Of a stretch of 22,214 bases of DNA, positions 16,533 through 22,214 are shown one piece after another (the first letter of the stretch is position 1; each line of letters begins with the position of its first letter). The DNA comes from a virus. The stretch covers positions 1 through 22,214 of IMG/VR virus record IMGVR_UViG_3300035034_001025; one strand, 5' to 3'. The notes beneath the pieces are model-generated. The model searched no databases and was not told the origin of the DNA. It worked only from the letters and a program-made list of their open reading frames with translations. The position numbers were made by a program, and so were the translations under genes.

Positions 16533-16779
16533 AACTGTACCTGTACCGATACCATATATGCGCAATGCTTTATGGTATTATGAACACTACTTTATCATAC
16601 GTGACTTAAACTATGAGTATGAAAAGTATATAGTTGAATTGGAGACAGACTTTGCTGACTGTGCAGAGGATGTCCGTGATCTAAGACAAGAAAACTCAAG
16701 CATGGAAAAGTGGCTTATGGGTACTGGTAGCTATGGTATCATTGCCACATTTATAATAGTCTTGATTATTGCAATCTAG
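16381..16779 (+). CDS. Nested signal-peptide protein with C-terminal membrane anchor
   Basis: This 132-residue protein begins inside the preceding gene (152 nt overlap, +1 frame). Residues 1-24 form a classical signal peptide (MKAKLVLLSVSLMLFLMAL, cleavage likely after IVA). No lipobox Cys is present, so it is not an Rz1-type lipoprotein. After a Pro-rich segment (TETVPVPIPY, 50-59) comes a charged helical region with a single Cys (C94), and the end is a hydrophobic anchor (about 115-132, GIIATFIIVLIIAI). The product would thus be periplasmic and held at its C-terminus in the inner membrane. Possible roles are a divergent spanin or an envelope effector; no family is recognised. Confidence 0.65.
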   Translation: MKAKLVLLSVSLMLFLMALTPIVAQEIETPPEINPEGLKEALKELEETGTETVPVPIPYMRNALWYYEHYFIIRDLNYEYEKYIVELETDFADCAEDVRDLRQENSSMEKWLMGTGSYGIIATFIIVLIIAI

Positions 16780-16788
16780 GAGATTTTT

Positions 16789-17286
16789 ATGGTACGTAAA
16801 ACACTTATCATCTGTATGCTTATACTCACTACAGTTACATTGTACAGTGAGGGGGCTAGGATTGATTATGCGAAAATAGTGAACGAAGTAAATGAAATAC
16901 GCCAAAGTGTTGGTTCTCCAGATGTTACTCACAACATAGACCTAGTAGAACTAGCAAAGTTACAAGTGGAAGCGATGATAGAGCATGGAGCTATGGAGCA
17001 CAACCTCACACCTGAAGAAGATAAACGAGGGCTGAAGATGAAAGCGATGCAATCGTTTAATGTGAATAAATCCTATATTGCGATACGAGTATTCGAACTG
17101 ATCGCCAGGATGCCCGTCAACTCTCTACTAAAGGCTGAGATCGTTATACCTCATGTATACGATACGAGCTCTCGACATTTCTCTGTCCTTACTGACTTTA
17201 ATGCAGAAGCAATGGGATGGTACGTCAGTGAGGATGATGGAACGTATTGGATTAGCACCTATGTACTCATGAGGTATTACCAATGA
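16789..17286 (+). CDS. Secreted CAP/SCP-like protein
   Basis: This 165-residue protein has a short N-terminal signal peptide (TLIICMLILTTVTLYS, cleavage near residue 20-23). The rest resembles CAP-superfamily (YkwD/PR-1-type) domains: an opening helix with NEVNEIRQSVG, a helix with AKLQVEAMIEHGAMEHN (H71), then SSRHFSVLTDFNAEAMGW (H130) and TYWISTYVL. The two His match the usual positions of the CAP cavity; the GENI-like Glu is not seen. CAP proteins in bacteria are secreted and bind lipids or wall components. AGGAG at 16778-16782 precedes ATG 16789. The gene ends in an ATGA overlap with the DNA polymerase gene. Confidence 0.6.
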   Translation: MVRKTLIICMLILTTVTLYSEGARIDYAKIVNEVNEIRQSVGSPDVTHNIDLVELAKLQVEAMIEHGAMEHNLTPEEDKRGLKMKAMQSFNVNKSYIAIRVFELIARMPVNSLLKAEIVIPHVYDTSSRHFSVLTDFNAEAMGWYVSEDDGTYWISTYVLMRYYQ

Positions 17287-19655
17287 TAACAGTGAAAGGG
17301 AGAGAGAAAGTTCACTTTGGGCAGGAGAACTATCCTCCTTGCCCAGAGTATTGGAAAAGTACATTCGTACCTAGCGTTGGTATGAGTCAGGTGGATGTAA
17401 TGGTCATTGGAGAAGCACCTGGTAAGAATGAGAATAAGCAGGGACTTCCGTTCGTAGGAGCCGCAGGTAAATGGCTCGATATACTTATGAATGGTGTTGG
17501 TATTGAAAGGTCAGACTGCTATATTACTAATGTCATAAAGTACCAACCCCCCGGAAATAACATCAGCACTCTGACAGCACACGATCAGATAAAAGCAAAT
17601 ATACCTATGCTTATAAAAGAGATCAAAACTGTAAAGCCAAAGGTCATTGTGCCTATGGGTAACGTAGCGTTACATGCACTCGGGTATTCACACAAGATAG
17701 GTAAAGCTAGAGGTACAGTATTCGAATCACAACTTGGTAAGATCATACCAACCTATCATCCAGCCGCGCTATTTAGACAATGGCATGAGTTATACACGGC
17801 TCAAAAAGACTGGGAGAAAATAGCAAAACACACTAAACAGATAGGTCAAACTCGATACCGTGAGGATTTTGAGATTTCACCTTCGATAGAAGATTTAGAG
17901 GAGTTCGTATACTTCGTAACCAATCTCGTTAACTCAGGTCAAAAGGTGAAGATAGCAGTAGACTTAGAGACCTACATAGCAGACTCACCATTGCTCACTC
18001 CTATAAAACTCATAGGTATTGCAATATCAGAGACACGCGCTATAGTTGTACCTTTTATAAATCAGTCAGATCAATATTACTGGCCGACTAAGGGAGAAGC
18101 AGTCAGGGCAATAAAGGCAGTGGGCACCTTACTTGAGAATCCTCAAATAGAAAAACTGTTCTTCAACGGTTTGTTTGACGTACTCGTTTTAATGAACCAC
18201 GGTTTTACTGTGACACCACCTTTCTTTGACCCTATGCTAGGGCAGACTCTCATATACCATCTGTCTCAACACTCACTTGCGTATGTCACCTCAATTTATA
18301 CAGACTTTCCAGCGTGGAAGCTCACGGTAGGGGAAGGAGACAAGGAGTACCGTGAGTACAACGCAAGAGACTGTGTAGTATTACACATGATCTACGACGA
18401 CATACTGAAGGATATTAATGACAACGGATTGACTTTTATATTTAATGTCCTCATGGATGAGATGCTACCTGTTGTGAAGATGATGCTCAATGGAATCTAC
18501 ATTGACAAGGAGAAGTATGCACACGTAAGAGAGTTGCTCGAAGCAGAAATGAAAGAGGTCACTGAAAGAGTCTCTAAGGTGGCAGGTTTCGATATAAACC
18601 TTGAATCTACTAGGCACGTAAGCAACTTACTGTTCAAGCGACTGAAGCTTAGGTCACAAGTAAATACAAAGGGAGGGGCCAAGAGTACTAGTAGGGACGT
18701 AATCAACAGACTTGCAAACCGCTATCCTGATAATAAAACAGTGCATGACATACTGACGTACAGAACAATTTCCACTCGTTACAAAACATTTATAAAGAAC
18801 CTATTGATTCAACCTGATAATAGGGTTCACAGCTCTTTCAAGATGCACCGTGTAGTCACTGGTAGATTCTCCTCAAGCGAACCGAATATGCAGAACCTCC
18901 CGAAGAGAGCAGACTCTGAAGGTTTCATACGTGGTATGTATGTAGCACCTCCAGGTCGCAAGATCATCACAGCAGACTACTCACAGTTGGAGCTTATGAT
19001 ATTTGCTGAAATCTCACATGACGAGATATGGCAAGAAGCGTTCAGGAATGGCGAGGATGTCCACAAAGTAAACGGCGACGCTCTTCTTGGCGAGTATCAA
19101 GAGAAGTATAGAACTTTCGTAAAGAACTTTATCTACGGTTTCATATATGGTAGTGAGGGCGGAGAAGTTGAGAAGGTTGCACCGAGAGAGCTCATTGAAA
19201 AAATCTCAGTACCACAGATGATGAACAACTTAAAGCAAACACACCCCTGGCTATTTCAGTACCGTCACACTATCGAACGCCAAATGAGGGAGAACAACTA
19301 TGTGACAAATGCGTTCGGCAGACGACGGTGGTTTATTGAAAAGCAAGATAAGGAACAACTACGCCAGGCCTACAACTTTCCAATTCAGTCCACCGCCGGT
19401 GACATAATGAATATAAAAATGAGCGAAGTAGACAAAGCATTAAAGTGGCCAGAGGAAAAGATAATACTCCAGCTACATGATGCTTTCTATCTTGAGGTGC
19501 CCGATGCACGAGTAAAGCATTGTGCACGAATGCTTAAAGAGATCATGGAAGAGTCCGTTTACTCACCTATGGGATATGAGTTTAATCTCAAGGTTGAAGT
19601 GGAGGTAGGCACTAGCCTGTCCGACAAAGACATGGAGAGATGGAGTGAAGAATGA
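17283..19655 (+). CDS. DNA polymerase I family fused to an N-terminal UDG-like domain
   Basis: This 790-residue protein combines three domains. Residues 36-170 follow family-4/5 uracil-DNA glycosylases: [37 protein letters not shown] and [10 protein letters not shown]. Residues about 220-380 are a 3'-5' exonuclease with DLE (D227, E229), FNGLFD (N295, D299) and YNARD (Y359, D363). Residues about 395-790 are a family A polymerase with ITADYSQLE (D565), [14 protein letters not shown] (R610, K614, Y618) and LHDAFYLEV (D733). The position aligned with E. coli F762 is Tyr. The Cys of the usual KCRPP in family-4 UDG is Tyr here and the N-terminal Cys pair is incomplete, so the iron-sulphur cluster is probably lost. 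Start and stop overlap neighbours by ATGA. Confidence 0.9.
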   Translation: MITVKGREKVHFGQENYPPCPEYWKSTFVPSVGMSQVDVMVIGEAPGKNENKQGLPFVGAAGKWLDILMNGVGIERSDCYITNVIKYQPPGNNISTLTAHDQIKANIPMLIKEIKTVKPKVIVPMGNVALHALGYSHKIGKARGTVFESQLGKIIPTYHPAALFRQWHELYTAQKDWEKIAKHTKQIGQTRYREDFEISPSIEDLEEFVYFVTNLVNSGQKVKIAVDLETYIADSPLLTPIKLIGIAISETRAIVVPFINQSDQYYWPTKGEAVRAIKAVGTLLENPQIEKLFFNGLFDVLVLMNHGFTVTPPFFDPMLGQTLIYHLSQHSLAYVTSIYTDFPAWKLTVGEGDKEYREYNARDCVVLHMIYDDILKDINDNGLTFIFNVLMDEMLPVVKMMLNGIYIDKEKYAHVRELLEAEMKEVTERVSKVAGFDINLESTRHVSNLLFKRLKLRSQVNTKGGAKSTSRDVINRLANRYPDNKTVHDILTYRTISTRYKTFIKNLLIQPDNRVHSSFKMHRVVTGRFSSSEPNMQNLPKRADSEGFIRGMYVAPPGRKIITADYSQLELMIFAEISHDEIWQEAFRNGEDVHKVNGDALLGEYQEKYRTFVKNFIYGFIYGSEGGEVEKVAPRELIEKISVPQMMNNLKQTHPWLFQYRHTIERQMRENNYVTNAFGRRRWFIEKQDKEQLRQAYNFPIQSTAGDIMNIKMSEVDKALKWPEEKIILQLHDAFYLEVPDARVKHCARMLKEIMEESVYSPMGYEFNLKVEVEVGTSLSDKDMERWSEE

Positions 19656-20935
19656 GCAAAGAAAATACACCTTTAGAGAAGCTACTTGCAAAGTCAGCTC
19701 AAGAAGAGAAAGAGTTCCGAGCTATTATACCAACAGCTGGTTTCATTGGCTCTTATATGAAATATACAGATTATCAAGAGAGTCCCAGCTCATATCACTT
19801 CTGGGTTGCTCTCTCTGTACTCTCTAGTATACTACAACGTAGAGCATGGGTGTCCAAAGGAGTCTACAATGTATTCCCGAATATGTTTATGATTCTCGTA
19901 GCACCTTCTGGTAGATGCCGTAAGAGTAGAGCATTGAACCTTGGTACTGAATTAGTACAGGACTTTGACTTCATGAATATAATCGCAGACAAGACCACAC
20001 CAGAGTCTATGCTTGAAGCCTTAATGACAGGTACTAAAAACCTCACAAGGGTTGAAGATCAGAACCAAGGTGTGATAGACTTGAATGTAGATAGTACAGG
20101 TTTCATAAAAGCTGGTGAGTTATCTGTATTCTTGAACAAGCAGACGTATACATCTGGCATGGTAAATCTTCTGACAGATTTATATGACTGCCCTAAGAAG
20201 TTCAAGTACCTCACACGTAACAAGAAACCTATTGAGCTAAACAACGTAGCTGTAACCTTCGTCGGCGCTTCTACACCTGATTGGCTTGCTACCAGTTTAC
20301 CTGAAGCTGCCTTTGAGGGTGGGTTTATGAGTCGCATTATCTTTGTTGTGAAGCATTACAAGGATAGATCAATAGCACTCCCAATGGACCCACCTAGAGG
20401 GATGTTTGAGGACTTACAGAAGCAGCTAATGCAAATAAGAAAGCTCTTTCGGGGTAGAATCGAGTTGAGTCAGGCCGCTCGAAAATGGTATGTGAACTGG
20501 TACCATAAGCTTGAGAACACACCGATGGAAGATGAGTCATTGAGCGGGTTCCTTGAGAGAAAACCTGATACAGTGTTGAAGGTTGCACTCTTACTCACAT
20601 CATCAAGTAACCCTGAGAAGAAGCTCATACAGGAAGGGGATATGATACAAGCAGAGAAGATTGTATCATGGACACAATCAAGAATGTTCAACGCGTTCAA
20701 AAACGTTGATATGACACACTTAGGCAGACTAGGTCAAAAGGTATTAGATATACTTGAGCAGAAAGGAGAAGTATCCAGAAGAGAGATCATGCGTAAGCTG
20801 GGGTCAAAGATCAATGGAACTAAAGACCTTCAAGAGATTGAACAGATTCTTGAGGAAAGTGGTCGGATGGAAGTCGTTCACGGTATCGCGAATAAGGGCG
20901 GTAGGCCAAGTACAGTTTACAAGAGGTTGTCATGA
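19652..20935 (+). CDS. DUF3987-type helicase/primase-like protein
   Basis: This 427-residue protein has the layout of DUF3987 phage replication proteins. A degenerate P-loop lies at 84-92 (APSGRCRKS, with Ala and Arg replacing Gly), a Walker B-like AGELSVFL at 154-161, GASTPDWL at 205-212 and GGFMSRIIFV with R228 at 223-232. A C-terminal winged-helix-like part follows (GQKVLDILEQKGEVSRREI onward) and ends RPSTVYKRL. DUF3987 proteins are usually placed with polymerase genes and are thought to act as replicative helicase or initiation factors; the family function is not well established. It begins in an ATGA overlap with the polymerase, so the two are translationally coupled. Confidence 0.75.
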   Translation: MSKENTPLEKLLAKSAQEEKEFRAIIPTAGFIGSYMKYTDYQESPSSYHFWVALSVLSSILQRRAWVSKGVYNVFPNMFMILVAPSGRCRKSRALNLGTELVQDFDFMNIIADKTTPESMLEALMTGTKNLTRVEDQNQGVIDLNVDSTGFIKAGELSVFLNKQTYTSGMVNLLTDLYDCPKKFKYLTRNKKPIELNNVAVTFVGASTPDWLATSLPEAAFEGGFMSRIIFVVKHYKDRSIALPMDPPRGMFEDLQKQLMQIRKLFRGRIELSQAARKWYVNWYHKLENTPMEDESLSGFLERKPDTVLKVALLLTSSSNPEKKLIQEGDMIQAEKIVSWTQSRMFNAFKNVDMTHLGRLGQKVLDILEQKGEVSRREIMRKLGSKINGTKDLQEIEQILEESGRMEVVHGIANKGGRPSTVYKRLS

Positions 20936-21210
20936 GTACAAAGAAAGTAGGAAAGAAAGTTAAGTGCTGGCTATGTGGCAACTGGCAAGATGGAGCATAC
21001 ACAGTAGTAATTGAGTTCAATGATAGTCCAGAGGTCATCTGCTTAAACTGTAAGTTAGCACTTGACACTCGTGAGGATGCTTTAGAGCAAAAGAGAATTG
21101 AGCTCGAAGCATACAGTCAGGAGGCCGAGGTGACACAGGTCACAAATGAAAATAATCAGGAGGGGGGTGACCCAGATGAAATCCCGGCCAAGGAAGATTT
21201 CTTGCCCTAA
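20932..21210 (+). CDS. Small zinc-ribbon protein
   Basis: This 92-residue protein has a CxxC...CxxC pair (C12, C15 in CWLCGNW; C37, C40 in CLNC), a treble-clef or zinc-ribbon layout, with a charged helical C-terminal half and acidic end. It overlaps the preceding gene by ATGA and is thus coupled to the DUF3987 protein. A nucleic-acid-binding or accessory replication role is likely from the context only. Confidence 0.7.
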   Translation: MSTKKVGKKVKCWLCGNWQDGAYTVVIEFNDSPEVICLNCKLALDTREDALEQKRIELEAYSQEAEVTQVTNENNQEGGDPDEIPAKEDFLP

Positions 21211-21400
21211 GCGAGTAGAGTTTTTAATGGATGGACCTGTCTATGAATTGTTACTGAAGAGACTCGGTAGCGAACAGACAGTTGCAGAGTTTATGCGTAG
21301 ATCAGTAGAGTACTGGCTAGGAGTAGAAGGATGGAAGAGTTCACCAGAGAGTCAAAAGGAGGACAAACACACATGGAAAACAAAGTCGGAAATGCCGTAG
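21176..21400 (+). CDS. Ribbon-helix-helix-like small DNA-binding protein
   Basis: This 74-residue product has the layout of MetJ/Arc-type ribbon-helix-helix proteins: a strand RVEFLMD, helix GPVYELLLKRLG and TVAEFMRRSVEYWLG. It is a likely small transcriptional regulator. The start is set by AGGAGG at 21158-21163; the spacing to the ATG is rather long (12 nt), but the earlier in-frame ATG at 21146 has no good ribosome site. It overlaps the zinc-ribbon gene by 35 nt and overlaps the next gene's start by 28 nt. Confidence 0.6.
   Translation: MKSRPRKISCPKRVEFLMDGPVYELLLKRLGSEQTVAEFMRRSVEYWLGVEGWKSSPESQKEDKHTWKTKSEMP
21356..21362 (+). promoter_or_regulatory. Ribosome binding site fixing the start at 21373
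   Basis: AAGGAGG lies 10 nt before ATG 21373, within the RHH gene. It favours this start over the in-frame ATG at 21331, which is only preceded by AGAAGG at very short spacing. Confidence 0.55.
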
Positions 21401-21633
21401 GGAAGTGTAGCAAGTACATGTCCCGTAAGTTAGTAGCCTTTATTATCAACGATTTAATACTGACGGGGTTCATGGTAATGGCATTACTCATTGAAGCTTC
21501 TATACTCACCTCAGCAGTCTTAATTTCATTCATGGCTTTAATAGTCTTGAATGGTGTCACTTATATTGGCGGCAAAGCACTGGAGGTCTGGGCAAAGAGT
21601 AAATACTTTCGTTCAGAACTTTTCAATAAATAG
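21373..21633 (+). CDS. Small two-span membrane protein (holin-like topology)
   Basis: From ATG 21373 the product is 86 residues with two hydrophobic segments, about 20-39 (VAFIINDLILTGFMVMALLI) and 43-68 (SILTSAVLISFMALIVLNG), a basic N-terminus and a basic C-terminus. The topology suits a small holin or another inner-membrane effector, but this is common for short phage membrane proteins and no endolysin is in the window. It is the last gene of the long operon, directly before the promoter at 21635. Confidence 0.6.
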   Translation: MENKVGNAVGKCSKYMSRKLVAFIINDLILTGFMVMALLIEASILTSAVLISFMALIVLNGVTYIGGKALEVWAKSKYFRSELFNK

Positions 21634-21634
21634 T

Positions 21635-21663
21635 TTGACAAATCATGTGTAACATGGTAGAAT
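21635..21663 (+). promoter_or_regulatory. Sigma70-type promoter with extended -10
   Basis: TTGACA at 21635-21640, a 17-nt spacer, then TAGAAT at 21658-21663, with TG at 21655-21656 giving an extended -10. A start near 21670 would give a short leader with AAGGAG at 21682-21687. The design equals that of the promoter at 12631. Confidence 0.8.
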
Positions 21664-21694
21664 ATACTTACAAATTACTTGAAGGAGTAACGTT

Positions 21695-22012
21695 ATGAAT
21701 GAAGAGTTTTTGAATGTAGAGGAGATTAAAAGTCTGAAAGAATTGGATGAGCTTCAGACAGCCCTCACCGAAGGGGAAACCGCAGAAGAGAAGCGTATTA
21801 TATCGCTGTTGGATAGTACCAACGACGAGTCCCTTCGAAACACACTGTCGGAACGGCTGGAAGAGATACAGAGCGCCAATTCTGTAGACATCGAAGAAGT
21901 CATCGGCCGTCTTGAATCCATCGGGTTCACCCACGCATCTGTACTACGTCACGGTATCACCAAGATTCGGCAACAGGTCAAATGGCGGGCCAAGAATCGC
22001 GGAAAAGAGTAG
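21695..22012 (+). CDS. Unrecognised charged protein in its own transcription unit
   Basis: This 105-residue protein has an acidic, helical N-terminal two thirds (NEEFLNVEEIKSLKELDELQ onward) and a basic end (KIRQQVKWRAKNRGKE). It has no recognised domain. The start is supported by AAGGAG 7 nt before the ATG. Its own strong promoter lies upstream and an intrinsic terminator 24 nt after the stop, so it is a monocistronic unit outside the long operon. Base composition is higher in G+C than the preceding genes, which may mean a separate origin. An early host-takeover or regulatory protein is one option; nothing in the sequence decides it. Confidence 0.75.
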   Translation: MNEEFLNVEEIKSLKELDELQTALTEGETAEEKRIISLLDSTNDESLRNTLSERLEEIQSANSVDIEEVIGRLESIGFTHASVLRHGITKIRQQVKWRAKNRGKE

Positions 22013-22035
22013 TCAACTCTCACCCCCAATAAATT

Positions 22036-22061
22036 GCCCCGGTGTTTCGCCGGGGCTTTTT
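22036..22061 (+). terminator. Intrinsic terminator
   Basis: Perfect 7-bp GC stem GCCCCGG (22036-22042) with CCGGGGC (22050-22056), loop TGTTTCG, followed by TTTTTATTTTT. It ends the 21695 unit. On the minus strand the same stem would end a convergent gene, though the following sequence is a weaker T-run. Confidence 0.9.
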
Positions 22062-22065
22062 ATTT

Positions 22066-22214
22066 TTACTTACTTGCCCATGGCGGTCTAGACCCTTGAA
22101 ACGGTGGTCTAGGTACCACGGCGCTCGCAGGCTGAGGGTCCCCATCAACAGACTTTGACGGCATCGGCAAGTTACCGCCCTCAAGACCGCCTCTCTTACT
22201 CCACTCATCTACAA
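22066..22214 (-). CDS. Possible 3' end of a convergent minus-strand gene, partial
   Basis: On the minus strand one frame is open from the window edge to a TAA at 22066-22068, 10 nt before the terminator stem. It would encode about 48 C-terminal residues, Pro/Gly/Ser-rich (VDEWSKRGGLEGGNLPMP, then PQPASAVVPRPPFQG, ending PPWASK). Stops in a G+C-rich stretch are rarer by chance, so the evidence is the frame, its natural stop position and its place before a terminator. No + strand frame is open here. Function unknown; another minus frame also lacks stops for 62 codons. Confidence 0.4.
   Translation of the reverse strand, partial: VDEWSKRGGLEGGNLPMPSKSVDGDPQPASAVVPRPPFQGSRPPWASK

Noticed and set aside
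22020-22208. 62-codon minus-strand frame beginning MSGVREAV
   Set aside because: It runs through the terminator stem and its composition is unlike a protein; the other minus frame ends naturally before the terminator.
1-22214. CRISPR arrays, insertion sequences, integrase or attachment sites
   Set aside because: No regular repeat-spacer pattern, transposase motif, integrase motif or tRNA gene was found on either strand.

Overview
The window is a contiguous stretch of a tailed double-stranded DNA phage (or a closely related prophage) genome. Its genes are tightly packed, almost all on the + strand, with Shine-Dalgarno sites of the AGGAGG type and frequent ATGA or larger overlaps. The structural genes point to a short-tailed (podovirus-like) virion: a T7 gp12/P22 gp10-like nozzle protein and very large ejection (internal virion) proteins, with no conventional tape measure, sheath or baseplate genes. 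A signal-peptide gene nested inside an N-anchored membrane protein gene, laid out like Rz/Rz1, weakly suggests a Gram-negative host. The host cannot be named from the sequence.

Layout. (1) 1-12634 is a virion/morphogenesis operon. It holds the end of a tail-assembly-chaperone-domain protein, an unrecognised one-span membrane protein, the nozzle-like protein with an inserted jelly-roll/CBM-like domain, a GNAT-like protein, a Met/Gln-rich virion protein, a Pro/Gln-rich virion protein carrying the GEYVLN motif of tape-measure proteins, a 1497-residue ejection protein and a PurD-like ATP-grasp protein. (2) 12631-12778 is a control region: an extended sigma70-type promoter overlapping the end of the ATP-grasp gene, then a leader with two hairpins, the second followed by a T-rich run. 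It is a candidate attenuator or a free-standing small RNA. (3) 12779-16193 holds three small unknown genes and then a DNA-metabolism set: Cas4/RecB-like nuclease, Sak4-like P-loop ATPase, ssDNA-binding-like protein and beta-class DNA methyltransferase. (4) 16203-17286 is a three-gene envelope cassette (membrane protein, nested signal-peptide protein, secreted CAP-like protein) inside the replication operon. (5) 17283-21633 resumes replication with a UDG/3'-5' exonuclease/family A polymerase fusion, a DUF3987-type helicase-like protein, a zinc-ribbon protein, a ribbon-helix-helix protein and a two-span membrane protein. (6) 21635-22061 is a self-contained single-gene unit with its own strong promoter and intrinsic terminator. 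(7) 22066-22214 may be the 3' end of a convergent minus-strand gene that leaves the window.

How the genes work together. The nuclease, Sak4-like ATPase and ssDNA-binding-like protein form a plausible recombination/replication set feeding the polymerase fusion and the DUF3987 protein. The methyltransferase would protect or mark phage DNA. No primase, terminase, portal, capsid or endolysin is recognisable here, so these must lie outside the window or be too divergent to see. The most unusual features are the promoter-hairpin leader, whose G-rich loop can pair for 13 nt with the 3' UTR of the distant single-gene unit, the ATP-grasp protein with altered catalytic positions, the CBM-like insertion in the nozzle protein, the nested envelope genes and the polymerase fusion.
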